Source of the DNA: an uncultured Flavobacteriales bacterium
GTDB taxonomy: Bacteria > Bacteroidota > Bacteroidia > Palsa-965
Direction of reading: 5' to 3'
DNA: 47,326 bases
Assembly: GCA_903873905.1 (NCBI GenBank)
Contig: CAIQQJ010000176.1
Coordinates: 1 to 47,326, forward strand
Below, piece after piece: positions 8,676-17,321 of this stretch; position 1 is the first letter of the stretch; the number at the start of each line of letters is the position of its first letter. The notes beneath the pieces are model-generated. The model searched no databases and was not told where the DNA came from. It saw only the letters and a list, made by a program, of their open reading frames with translations. A program made the position numbers and the translations under genes.

Positions 8676-10858
8676 GGCGTCTTCTCCTAACCCTATTTTA
8701 TTTTGTTGTTGCATCCATTTCTGTTTATGGACAAAGTCGTCGTGAATGGATGGATTTTGGCGACAAGGCTTTTGACAATAAAGATTATAAACTCGCGCTC
8801 GCATGTTATCAGCATGTGATTACGCTTACTGCTGGAACCGATCGTGATTTGGTTACGCCTTATGAATGTCGCCCATATACGAATCCGAAAAAGGCGCTTG
8901 ACACTTCCAAAGTAACAACGGCCATTGCTGATACTGTTGAATTAAAAAATCCAAATCTTGTAAAAGGTGACGATGAACGCAGTCGCTATGTTGTGAATAA
9001 GGTTGCAGATTGTTATCGTTTGCTTCACGATTATACGAATGCTGAATTGTGGTATCGTCAGGCTTTGTTCATGTCTGATAAAAGATTTCCGGATGTTCGT
9101 TTTTATTATGCTACCGCATTAATGAATAATGCAAAATATGCTGAAGCAATAAAACAATTCGACACTTATGCAGAACCACTTGATCCTTCAAATCCGAAAT
9201 TCGTAAAAGCAACTCGCAACAGTGCCGGTTGTCTTTTCGCAACAGATTCCAACAGTGTAAAGAAAGAAGTAATTGTTACGCGTCTTGATAGTGTCATCAA
9301 TGCAGGAACAGCAGTATTTGCGGCAACCTATTATGGAGACCCTGATGAACTTTTATTTACTGCGGCAAAAGCAGGGAATTCTTCAACACCAGAATTTACA
9401 AAACTAGGACTCGACGCATACAGCACCGATATTTTTACATCGAAAAAAATGAATGGCTCTTGGATGAAACCAATGCCAATGAATAGCGCTTTGGGGTCCT
9501 TGAATAGTCCTTCCAATGAAGGAGCCGCTATGGTTTCTTTCGGAAAAGAAAATTTATTTTTTACACGTTGGAGCGACAATGGAAAAGAGTGCGCCATTTT
9601 CATGTGTAATAATGTAAATGATAAATGGCTTGCGCCAAAACGTATGGACGCTAATGTAAATGCGCCCGGTTGCAGAAACATGATGCCATTTCTTTCGAAT
9701 GATGGATCAACACTTTATTTTGTTTCTGATCGAGAAGGTGGACAAGGTGGACTTGATCTTTGGTTGACGCAGTTGGATGATAATGGAAATACATCCACAG
9801 CAAAAAATCTTGGACCACTGATCAATACACCTGATGATGAGGTGACACCATTTTTCCATTTTACCACTAGCACGTTGTTTTATAGTACAAACGGCATGGG
9901 AGGCTTTGGTGGTTTTGATGTTGTAAAATCCGCTTTTGATTCGGATGATTCTACTTGGACAAAACCAAAAAATCTCGAAGCGCCATTTAATTCATCCCGT
10001 GATGATGCTTATTTTGTTTTAGACAGAATGCAACAACATGGTTATTTTTCTTCCGATCGTGAGCCTTGCAGTTCATGTGGACCAGGAAGTGGTTTTTGTT
10101 ATCGTGCCTATCAATTTTCGAATGAACCGATTGTCATTTCAATTCATGGGCACGTTTTCAATTCTGAAACGAAAGAGCCAATCAATACGGCGCTGCTCAC
10201 CTTCAAGGATATTCGCGGTAACGTAGAATCGGATTTTAGAATTACGGACTCTGCCGGTTATTATGAAATGGATCTTGTTGTTGGCGAAGAACTTTATATC
10301 AAGGCGCAGAAAAATAAATATTTTGGTGATGCAACAAATATTTCCACTGTAGGAATTACAGAGAGCACCGTTTTTGAACACGATTTTTATCTCACACCAA
10401 TTCCTGCTGGAGAAATTGTTATTCCTGGAATTGAATATGATTATGATAAAGCAACGCTGCGTCCTGAATCACAAAAAGTTTTGGATGATCTTGTTGCATT
10501 TCTTGAGTTAAACGATAATATCAGTGTTGAAATTGCATCGCACACCGATTCGCGTGGAAGTGATTCTTATAACTTAACGCTATCTCAAGCACGTGCAAAA
10601 AGTTGTGTGGATTATTTGATTTCTAAAGGAATTGCCACCGATCGTTTGGAAGCAAAAGGTTATGGTGAAACACAAACGTTGATTTCCGATAAAGAAATTA
10701 ATGCAATGGCCACCAACGAAGAAAAAGAAGCTGCTCACCAGAAAAATCGTAGAACTACTTTCCGTCCAGTGAAAGAAGGGATTATCAGAGACAAATGGGA
10801 AGGTAAAATTCCTGAAGGCTCTCATTTGAAAGCGCCGGAGAGTTCAGGTCAGCATTAA
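8672..10858 (+). CDS. PorE-like OmpA family protein (TPR, PD40 propeller, CarboxypepD, OmpA domains)
   Basis: A 728-residue envelope protein. Domain order is: signal peptide (1-21, ending SVYGQ); TPR-like helices (about 22-190, DFGDKAFDNKDYKLALACYQ and NAKYAEAIKQFDTYAEPL); a PD40/WD40-like propeller (about 220-460, YFVSDREGGQGGLDLW and FYSTNGMGGFGGFDV); a CarboxypepD regulatory-like sandwich (about 485-560, IHGHVFNSETKEPINTALL); and an OmpA C-terminal peptidoglycan-binding domain (about 580-710, with HTDSRGSDSYNLTLSQARA and NRRT). This is the layout of PorE of Porphyromonas, which ties the T9SS ring to peptidoglycan, and of OmpA proteins next to SprF genes. I see no lipobox, unlike a strict PorE lipoprotein. 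ATG 8672 is chosen because it overlaps the porP stop as ATGA and starts the signal peptide; a TTG at 8660 would add four residues. Confidence 0.92.
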   Translation: MRRLLLTLFYFVVASISVYGQSRREWMDFGDKAFDNKDYKLALACYQHVITLTAGTDRDLVTPYECRPYTNPKKALDTSKVTTAIADTVELKNPNLVKGDDERSRYVVNKVADCYRLLHDYTNAELWYRQALFMSDKRFPDVRFYYATALMNNAKYAEAIKQFDTYAEPLDPSNPKFVKATRNSAGCLFATDSNSVKKEVIVTRLDSVINAGTAVFAATYYGDPDELLFTAAKAGNSSTPEFTKLGLDAYSTDIFTSKKMNGSWMKPMPMNSALGSLNSPSNEGAAMVSFGKENLFFTRWSDNGKECAIFMCNNVNDKWLAPKRMDANVNAPGCRNMMPFLSNDGSTLYFVSDREGGQGGLDLWLTQLDDNGNTSTAKNLGPLINTPDDEVTPFFHFTTSTLFYSTNGMGGFGGFDVVKSAFDSDDSTWTKPKNLEAPFNSSRDDAYFVLDRMQQHGYFSSDREPCSSCGPGSGFCYRAYQFSNEPIVISIHGHVFNSETKEPINTALLTFKDIRGNVESDFRITDSAGYYEMDLVVGEELYIKAQKNKYFGDATNISTVGITESTVFEHDFYLTPIPAGEIVIPGIEYDYDKATLRPESQKVLDDLVAFLELNDNISVEIASHTDSRGSDSYNLTLSQARAKSCVDYLISKGIATDRLEAKGYGETQTLISDKEINAMATNEEKEAAHQKNRRTTFRPVKEGIIRDKWEGKIPEGSHLKAPESSGQH

Positions 10859-10880
10859 TTTTTCATTCCATTATTTTCAC

Positions 10881-11471
10881 ATGATAAAAAAAACGCTTGC
10901 ACTTTTTATGCTCTCGTTTTTTTCAATAAGCATTTTTGCACAAGGAAATGTGGAGGGTGGATTTTATGTGGAATATTTTCAATTGGGCGAAAGAGGATTC
11001 ACTGACTTTGGAGGAATGTTGCATGTTCCCATTGGTGAAAAAGTCACACTCAATTATCATTTAGGTTTTGGGACCTCTACCAATGGTGGAATATTTGTTC
11101 ATGCAACGGGCGGTGCAGTGGCAGGTTTTTGGGTTTTGAATAAACTTGGAGGTTCAGGTTTACAAGTGGGATATCTTTCTTTTCTTTTTTGTCTCGTTCC
11201 TGAAGGTGTTGGCGTTTATCTTCCTGCAAAAAATAAAATCACTACGCACATTTCTGTCAATCCACTTAGTGTGGAATATTATTACAAATCAAGTCCAAAT
11301 GAAGAGTGGGGAAAATTGGGTTGCGATGTTGTGGCACGATTCAAAATGCAAACCGGTTTGAAATTTCCCAATTATGCTGCACCACAAATTGCAGGAACAT
11401 GGATTTATACACCAGGATTGAGCACAGGGAAATTTGGAATTAAAGCGGGTGTAACTTTTGGGTTTGAATAG
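10881..11471 (+). CDS. small outer-membrane beta-barrel-like protein, unknown
   Basis: A 196-residue exported protein. Residues 1-20 are a clear signal peptide (MIKKTLALFMLSFFSISIFAQ). The mature part alternates polar and hydrophobic residues with many glycines (VEGGFYVEYFQLGERGF, KVTLNYHLGFG, KFGIKAGVTFGFE), and ends in phenylalanine-containing strands, as outer-membrane barrels do. The family was not recognised. It starts 22 nt after the OmpA gene on the same strand, so it may close the adhesin/PorP/OmpA operon. I infer a role at the outer membrane only from the fold pattern. An 85-nt gap with a separate promoter follows before the next gene. Confidence 0.75.
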   Translation: MIKKTLALFMLSFFSISIFAQGNVEGGFYVEYFQLGERGFTDFGGMLHVPIGEKVTLNYHLGFGTSTNGGIFVHATGGAVAGFWVLNKLGGSGLQVGYLSFLFCLVPEGVGVYLPAKNKITTHISVNPLSVEYYYKSSPNEEWGKLGCDVVARFKMQTGLKFPNYAAPQIAGTWIYTPGLSTGKFGIKAGVTFGFE

Positions 11472-11501
11472 GAGGGGATTATCATTCCATTCCATTTGTC
11501 T

Positions 11502-11532
11502 TTTGCTTTTCCTATTTAATAGTCTACATTAG
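11502..11532 (+). promoter_or_regulatory. promoter of the C9-tract gene
   Basis: TTTG (11502-11505), exactly 19 nt, then TACATTAG (11525-11532), near the Bacteroidota TTTG/TAnnTTTG pair. The ATG at 11556 lies 23 nt downstream. Confidence 0.6.
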
Positions 11533-11555
11533 CTAGACATTAATCGCTACCTCAT

Positions 11556-13106
11556 ATGTATACCCCCCCCCATTTCGTACGCAATTTCGCTTTTGTAGCG
11601 GCAATCTTTAGTTTTCAAATGGCATTCTCCCAGCAAGGTGCCAAATGGGGAACAGGAGGAAATTCTGTTTCCACGGGAGATTTTATAGGAACTACAAATA
11701 ATTTCTCTCTCTTGTTCAAAGTAAACAATATTCAAAGGATGTCTTTAAACACAACTGGAATATTGCAACTCAATTCACTTGCCGGTACAGGAACAGGTTT
11801 TACAACACTCGATGCGAATGGAAATTTGATTCGAACGAATTTTCCAAATGACCCGAATAAGTTTTTGAACGGTAATGGCACATTCAGTACAATTACAACT
11901 CTCGGTTCATGGTCTTATAATGGAAATAATATTTTCAATCCAAATTCCGGATTTGTGGGAATAGGAACAAATAATCCTCAATTTATTTTGGATGTGAATG
12001 GTGATGCAAGGGTGAACGGAACCTTGTACGCGCAAGGAATTGTCCTGGCTACAAAAATGCAAGCAGATACAATGAAGAGTGGTAGCATGGTGGCAGATAC
12101 ATTGACGAGTGCAAGTGTGGTTACGGCTATCATGACGAGCGCTAATGTGGTTGCTGGCACTGTGAAGAGTTCAGGAATGATTTCCATAAATAATAATTTG
12201 AATTTTGCTGGAGGATTACAGAATGAGATATACACTTACAACGGTGATGTGAGAATGCAAAGTTTTCCCGGTTATAATGGGAATACAATTTTGAATGCGG
12301 GAACGAATGGAAATGTTGGTGTTGGAATTTATTCTCCGCAATATAAGTTTGATGTGAATGGGGATGTACGGTTGAACGGAAAGACACATGTTTATCGTAT
12401 TGTCCCTTTGCCTGGAGATAGCCTTATCCGATTTGGCGACAGTACTATTTATCTCAACACTTCTCAGAATATGCTTTCTGCTAATCCAATCGGACAATTC
12501 AAGGGCTTGGGAATTGGATTTGGCATCAATCATCCTTATGGAAATGGTTCAATTACTATTGGGACAAAAGTTGGGGTGGATAATCTTGGTACGAATTCAA
12601 TTGTTATTGGTCGTGGTGCATTGACTGGGCCAATCCTGAATAATAACAAACCGTATTCTCTGATGATTGGATTTAACTCAGATCTTCCAACTTTATTTGT
12701 TAGTCCTGCAGATGGCGTTGGAACTACAGGAGGAGTTTGCATTGGAGATACACATATTCCTGAAGGATTTAAATTGGCAGTAAACGGAAAAATAATTGCA
12801 GAGGAAGTGCAAGTGAAATTGCGCGGCTTTTGGCCAGATACGGTTTTCAGTTCCTCCTATTCGCTTATGCCAATTCCTGAATTGACTGCTTATGTGAATC
12901 GCGAACATCATTTACCAGGAGTTCCTTCTGCGCAACAAGTGCAACAAAAGCAGAGTTTCGGAGTGGGAGAAATGGAAGTTACATTGTTGCAGAAAGTAGA
13001 AGAACTCACCTTGTACATGATTCAGTTGAAACAACAGAATGATGTGATGCAGCTACAGAATGCGGAGATGCAGAAGGAGATTGAGGATTTGAAGAAGAAA
13101 CAATAA
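11556..13106 (+). CDS. exported tail-fibre-like repeat protein with C-terminal coiled coil; C9 tract at start
   Basis: A 516-residue protein. Residues 8-25 form a signal peptide (FVRNFAFVAAIFSFQMAFSQ). The body holds repeats of the kind GIGTNNPQFILDVNGDARVNG (around 135-155 and again near 255-275), common in Bacteroidota proteins that resemble phage tail fibres. Residues 170-209 are four tandem copies of a 10-residue unit, for example ADTMKSGSMV and ADTLTSASVV. The C-terminus has the conserved PELTAYVNREHHLPGVPSA segment followed by a heptad coiled coil (EMEVTLLQKVEELTLYMIQL to KEIEDLKKKQ), which suggests trimerisation. No T9SS domain is visible. Nine consecutive C residues (11563-11571) lie inside codons 3-6, upstream of the signal peptide: a gain or loss of one C would shift the frame. 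No in-frame ATG replaces the start before the signal peptide core. Confidence 0.8.
   Translation: MYTPPHFVRNFAFVAAIFSFQMAFSQQGAKWGTGGNSVSTGDFIGTTNNFSLLFKVNNIQRMSLNTTGILQLNSLAGTGTGFTTLDANGNLIRTNFPNDPNKFLNGNGTFSTITTLGSWSYNGNNIFNPNSGFVGIGTNNPQFILDVNGDARVNGTLYAQGIVLATKMQADTMKSGSMVADTLTSASVVTAIMTSANVVAGTVKSSGMISINNNLNFAGGLQNEIYTYNGDVRMQSFPGYNGNTILNAGTNGNVGVGIYSPQYKFDVNGDVRLNGKTHVYRIVPLPGDSLIRFGDSTIYLNTSQNMLSANPIGQFKGLGIGFGINHPYGNGSITIGTKVGVDNLGTNSIVIGRGALTGPILNNNKPYSLMIGFNSDLPTLFVSPADGVGTTGGVCIGDTHIPEGFKLAVNGKIIAEEVQVKLRGFWPDTVFSSSYSLMPIPELTAYVNREHHLPGVPSAQQVQQKQSFGVGEMEVTLLQKVEELTLYMIQLKQQNDVMQLQNAEMQKEIEDLKKKQ
11563..11571 (+). repeat. C9 homopolymer tract in codons 3-6
   Basis: Nine C residues follow ATGTATA at the very start of the surface-protein gene, in otherwise AT-rich DNA. 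Such tracts are classic sites of replication slippage. Confidence 0.95.
12063..12182 (+). repeat. four tandem 30-bp units encoding a 10-residue repeat
   Basis: Units begin at 12063, 12093, 12123 and 12153, all in frame. They encode ADTMKSGSMV, ADTLTSASVV, TAIMTSANVV and AGTVKSSGMI. The nucleotide copies have diverged, so this is an established protein repeat, not a fresh expansion. Confidence 0.85.
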
Positions 13107-13205
13107 TTATTTAGTTTTTTAGACAGTGAAAACTGAATAGAACGGAAAATCCCTTACTAATTCCATTTTCGCTTTTTATCTACTTTTCTCAAGAAAAAGT
13201 GCACA

Positions 13206-13760
13206 ATGAAAAAAGAAATTGTCATATTATTTTTTGCAGTGTTTTGTTGCACTTATTGTCAAGGACAAATGGATACAACACATTATGCGAAAAATACATT
13301 TTATATTGAAATTGCTGGAAATGGAATTATTGGTTCCATTAATTACGAAAGACTGGTATATAGCAAGGAAAGAAAAAACATTTCTCTTCGGATTGGTCTG
13401 CTTCCTTTTTATGAAAAGACAGCCAGCTTTATTGCTGTACCCTTTGAAACTTGTTTGTTTTTTGGAAAAAAAAATTTCATAGAATTTGGGTTTGGTATAA
13501 GTTATTATCATGGTCTCGCAGTTGATAACTATAATGGTATTCCTCGTGATAGCTATCTGTTTGGCGGATCATATTTTATTCCAAGAATAGGTTACAGATT
13601 TCAAAAGAGGGATGGAGGTTTTTTTCTTCGTATTGGAGGCGGTCCATTTATTAAGCTAATAGAGTTATATCAATATAGGATAAATAATAATAATGGAGGG
13701 CTATTATTGAATTCTCCATTTACTATAGGTTTGAGTTTGGGGTATACTATTAAAACATAA
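13206..13760 (+). CDS. exported beta-barrel-like protein, unknown
   Basis: A 184-residue protein. Residues 1-20 are a signal peptide (IVILFFAVFCCTYCQGQ). The mature part has alternating strands rich in glycine and aromatic residues (FIEFGFGISYYHGLAV, GGSYFIPRIGYRFQ, FFLRIGGGPFIK) and ends GLSLGYTIKT, a pattern seen in small outer-membrane barrels. A conserved start of the type YIEIAGNGIIGSINYERLVY is seen in Bacteroidota proteins of unknown role. The ATG at 13206 is the natural start before the signal peptide. It precedes the T9SS cargo gene by 5 nt, so the two should be cotranscribed and may work together, but no function is evident. Confidence 0.8.
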   Translation: MKKEIVILFFAVFCCTYCQGQMDTTHYAKNTFYIEIAGNGIIGSINYERLVYSKERKNISLRIGLLPFYEKTASFIAVPFETCLFFGKKNFIEFGFGISYYHGLAVDNYNGIPRDSYLFGGSYFIPRIGYRFQKRDGGFFLRIGGGPFIKLIELYQYRINNNNGGLLLNSPFTIGLSLGYTIKT

Positions 13761-13765
13761 TTTGC

Positions 13766-15742
13766 ATGAAAAAATATCTGTTCCTAATTTATTTATTTCC
13801 AATTTATCTATGTTCTCAAAATTACGAGAATGTAAAAGTAAAAGAGTATTACGATGCAAACTTGGAAAGTGTGAACGAAAACGTAATGCCAGCTCCTTTA
13901 ATGGAGTTTTTAGTAGCTGATGGAAATAACGATGACTTATTTGGCGATAGGATTTCGAAAGTTCTTTCATCGTTACTGACAATGTATGAAACAACTGGTG
14001 ACAAAGCCTATTTGATAAAGTTTGTAAAAAATTCCTTTATAGCTCAAAATGTTAGAAATGATATAGCTAATAGTTCTAATCATCCAGGTTGGACTGAAGG
14101 TGAATCAGCGCAGACTCCAGGACGTCGATATTTAGACGGTTATATACTCAAATCAATGGCTGAGTTTGTTTATTTAGTTAGGTTGAACCCACAATTATTT
14201 AGCACGCCTTTGCCAACATCATTCTTATTGAATATCAGTTCACAATTTTTCCCTCAATCATGTATTACATATGGGGATTATGCAAACTGGCTTGGATTTC
14301 GTGTTAATCAGACCTTGGATTGGTATATTGATAATGATAATTGGGATGATAACAAGGGTATGCTAGATTTTAATCATGATGCATTAATAATAAATATGCA
14401 ATCTGGTTTTGCATTAGCATTTTTTTACATGGGAAATTCAGACCCAAGGCAAAGCTATCAGGATAAAGCAAATGTGATCGCAGGTTTATATAAGTTGCAA
14501 ATTATTATTGATGATAGATGCAATTGCGGAACGTATGATGCACCTGTATTCATAATAAGTATTCACAACTCATATGTATGGTTTGATAATGGTTGGACGA
14601 TTACGAAAAATACTCATCCTTGTGTTTCATCCTGTTTCCCGTTTTATTCAGGTACTGGCGAACAAGATAATTTGCCAGAGTATGTAGCGACTCCCGAGGA
14701 TTTGTCACATGGTGTTCCTGACCTATGGGTACCTCTTGCTTATAATCGTTTCGCACCCAATTCTTATTTTGATCAGAACGATATGATTCGATGGAGAAAT
14801 ACTTTTGCCAAAAATATTTATGATGATGGCGATTTTCATAATAATTGTGAAGGAAATGAAATTTCGAATGTCCCAGCATGTATTCCAAATGGCTGTCCAA
14901 TAAATCAATTTCGTTATGCAGCTTTTGCCTGGATGCCATTTTATCAATGGGATGAAGCTGATAATACAGCCTCTGCTCCAAATGTCTATGATATTCTAAT
15001 GCAACTTTTTATTTCTGATTTTTCAAATGGCACGCCAACAAGTTTTAATTCGGCATATTATGGGGGTTTTGGAGAGGTAGTAAAGGCTCAATGGGACAAG
15101 GAATGTGTCAATCTTTCCATGTACAAAAGAGATGTGAAATATGATCAAGATTTTAAAGTTAAGAATGCACTTACCATAGATCCAGCATCTAACTCCACTT
15201 ATAACACAGCTAATTCTTTTGCGGAACCATTTATTACCACACCAACCTTCACCATCGAACCCAATGTTACAAGTAATATGACAGCAGGTGAGGAAATAAT
15301 TCTCAAACCAGGTTTCACCGCTTTGTCTGGCAGCAATTTCACCGCCTCCATTGTTCCTTCTATTTGCACGGATGGCCACAGAATCGGCAGTCCTGGAAAT
15401 GGTTTGCCAAACATTGCGTTGCAAAACAACACAACTTCCAAGCAAAATAAAACGGCAATAAAAAGTGCACTTCCCGTTTTCCAGAACAATCTCACCATTG
15501 CACCCAATCCATTCAATGGCACAACAAGCATTCTTTTCTCATTGGAAAATAAGGGAAATGTAACATTGAAAATCATCAATGCATTAGGTCGGGAAGTTTT
15601 CAGTGAAATTGAAAACGTACCAACAGAAGCAGGAAACTACAATGTTCCATTTGATGGAAATAAAATTGGGACAGGGATTTATTTCTGTGTGCTGCAAGTG
15701 AATGGGGAAGTTATGCAAACGAAAAAGATGGTTGTGTTATAA
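13766..15742 (+). CDS. large T9SS cargo protein with helical N-terminal domain and 3-coathanger-like stack
   Basis: A 658-residue secreted protein. Residues 1-17 are a signal peptide ending YLCSQ. Residues 30-460 look mostly helical, rich in aromatic residues and Asp/Asn (TMYETTGDKAYLIKFVKNS, NHPGWTEG, YANWLGFRVNQTLDWYIDN, AAFAWMPFYQWDEAD). This resembles alpha/alpha-barrel six-hairpin proteins such as glycan-degrading lyases or hydrolases, but I cannot place catalytic residues. Residues about 467-535 match the 3-coathanger stack pattern (TAGEEIILKPGFTALSGSNF), often found just before T9SS domains. The last 85 residues are a type A sorting domain (LTIAPNPFNGTTSILF, LGREVFSE, GTGIYFCVLQ, KKMVVL). 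The gene is convergent with the unknown minus-strand operon, with only 12 nt between stops. Confidence 0.85.
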   Translation: MKKYLFLIYLFPIYLCSQNYENVKVKEYYDANLESVNENVMPAPLMEFLVADGNNDDLFGDRISKVLSSLLTMYETTGDKAYLIKFVKNSFIAQNVRNDIANSSNHPGWTEGESAQTPGRRYLDGYILKSMAEFVYLVRLNPQLFSTPLPTSFLLNISSQFFPQSCITYGDYANWLGFRVNQTLDWYIDNDNWDDNKGMLDFNHDALIINMQSGFALAFFYMGNSDPRQSYQDKANVIAGLYKLQIIIDDRCNCGTYDAPVFIISIHNSYVWFDNGWTITKNTHPCVSSCFPFYSGTGEQDNLPEYVATPEDLSHGVPDLWVPLAYNRFAPNSYFDQNDMIRWRNTFAKNIYDDGDFHNNCEGNEISNVPACIPNGCPINQFRYAAFAWMPFYQWDEADNTASAPNVYDILMQLFISDFSNGTPTSFNSAYYGGFGEVVKAQWDKECVNLSMYKRDVKYDQDFKVKNALTIDPASNSTYNTANSFAEPFITTPTFTIEPNVTSNMTAGEEIILKPGFTALSGSNFTASIVPSICTDGHRIGSPGNGLPNIALQNNTTSKQNKTAIKSALPVFQNNLTIAPNPFNGTTSILFSLENKGNVTLKIINALGREVFSEIENVPTEAGNYNVPFDGNKIGTGIYFCVLQVNGEVMQTKKMVVL

Positions 15743-15754
15743 GATGCCGAAGAA

Positions 15755-17314
15755 TCATTTCCCCTCATCCAAAATCTTCTGAACCAATTCCTCCATTTGC
15801 ACCAAAGCATTCACATCCTTATTCGCCATGGTCAAACGTATTTGAGAAACACGTTTGTTGTTTGAAATGATGGGCGTTGAAATGCTAGCCACTTTAATGT
15901 TGTCCGTGAGCAATTGTTTTCCAGATTCATATTTTGAAAAGAAATAGAAAAAGGAAGAATTCTCCAAGAGAAAGAAATTATCTGCAAGGGGGAAATAAAA
16001 ATCAAATCCTTGAAAATTCTTTGGAACTTCTCTTTTCTTTCCATCTGTTTTTGGCCAATTGCTAATGGTCAAGACATTTTCAGAAATCATCATGCGTTGA
16101 GTTGCTCCTTCATTTTCAATCAACCAAGATTCTCCATTGAAAGGAATGCTGTCTTCCTGCATCCAATCTGTCAAATATTTTTTCGCTGCTTTTTCATTTT
16201 TCAAACCAAAACAAGCACTGATTCCATTTGTAGTTTCTCTTTTCACTTCAGACTTTGGAATACCGTTAAAATTCTCATCGTATTGGTACGTGATGTAATT
16301 CACATTATAACTCAGCGTGTCGTGAAATAATACGGTACAAGTTCCATCCAATGTGGAAGCGAGTTTTTTGTATTGCTCGTCATTCAGCGGCAACATGTTG
16401 AAAGGTGGAGTGGAGGAATACAATTTAACTAAACTGTCATTGCTCAAATCAATTGGAATTTTCCAAAATCCTTTTACCAGTTTTGGATCGCAATTCAAAA
16501 GCAGTGTGCTGTTAAAAGGAAGATTATGTTTTTTTCCATCGCCCTCAATGGTTCTTTGAATATCCAATTCTCCGTCCTTGAAATCGAGTGCAAGAGAAAT
16601 GTATTTTGCATCGTCGAAGGCTGTGCGGAATAATTTTCCACCACCGGTAAATTTTATCAGCGCTTCTGTCTGAATCCAAATTCCTGCGTCGAAAGAACTC
16701 ATTTCATGTTCACGGAAATTCGCATTGGTAAGAACAGATTGGTTTTCCGCTTGCGCAAGTAATTTTGCACATTGATCACCCGTAAACTCAGCACCATGAT
16801 CGCTTATGGGAAATAAAAAAACAGTCAAGTCATTATTCCATCCCAACACTGCTGAAGACGTATCGAAGCGAACCAAGCTTGTTCCGCTAAGTGAGAAAGG
16901 ATGAATTGGAATTTGTTTTGAAATTTGTTCTCGAATGAGTTTTCCAAATTTCGTACTGTCTTTCATGGATGCAACAACACCAAAAAAAGCCGCATCACCT
17001 TCTTGATATGAAAATGCAAGAACATCAGCGGTTTCATATAAACCAATTCCATTATTGTCTTCAATCGCACGAATGAAAGGATCCAATTCTTTGTGAATGT
17101 TTTTTTTGCCTTCCATCTCCGGAAATAAATGTCCACCGAAGGATCGGTCCAATGCCAATTCACGAATGTTTAAAGTCATTACCGCAAATGCATTTTTCGG
17201 AATGCAACGCGCATGCAATGGAATTTCACGTCTGATTCGGAGAAACCAATACATCATGAAGATGAAAAGAATACTCAGAATGGAAATAAGTGCAATGCGA
17301 AGGCCTTTTTTCAT
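15755..17314 (-). CDS. membrane-anchored protein of unknown function, DUF4836-like
   Basis: A 519-residue protein. Residues 6-25 are one membrane helix (RIALISILSILFIFMMYWFL), so it is probably tethered to the inner membrane with a large periplasmic part. It begins IPKNAFAVMTLNIREL, a pattern shared with the preceding gene (IPKHSTYIVTINPATH), and both contain a YVTYDFDENF or YITYQYDENFNGIPKSEVK segment. That suggests the two are distant paralogues. The layout recalls Bacteroidota DUF4836-type proteins, but this is a guess from motif memory. It is last in a three-gene operon, 7 nt after the second gene. No catalytic motif is seen. Confidence 0.7.
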   Translation of the reverse strand: MKKGLRIALISILSILFIFMMYWFLRIRREIPLHARCIPKNAFAVMTLNIRELALDRSFGGHLFPEMEGKKNIHKELDPFIRAIEDNNGIGLYETADVLAFSYQEGDAAFFGVVASMKDSTKFGKLIREQISKQIPIHPFSLSGTSLVRFDTSSAVLGWNNDLTVFLFPISDHGAEFTGDQCAKLLAQAENQSVLTNANFREHEMSSFDAGIWIQTEALIKFTGGGKLFRTAFDDAKYISLALDFKDGELDIQRTIEGDGKKHNLPFNSTLLLNCDPKLVKGFWKIPIDLSNDSLVKLYSSTPPFNMLPLNDEQYKKLASTLDGTCTVLFHDTLSYNVNYITYQYDENFNGIPKSEVKRETTNGISACFGLKNEKAAKKYLTDWMQEDSIPFNGESWLIENEGATQRMMISENVLTISNWPKTDGKKREVPKNFQGFDFYFPLADNFFLLENSSFFYFFSKYESGKQLLTDNIKVASISTPIISNNKRVSQIRLTMANKDVNALVQMEELVQKILDEGK

Positions 17315-17321
17315 TGGGGAA

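Noticed and set aside
9331-9681. antisense ORF of 116 codons inside the OmpA gene
   Set aside because: Shadow of a strong coding frame; no signal peptide, motif or promoter.
14601-14981. antisense ORF of 126 codons inside the same cargo gene
   Set aside because: No recognisable domain; the His-rich translation is what the opposite strand of Asp/Asn-rich coding sequence gives.
15199-15579. antisense ORF of 126 codons inside the T9SS cargo gene
   Set aside because: Lies opposite the 3-coathanger and sorting domains, which are clearly coding on the plus strand.
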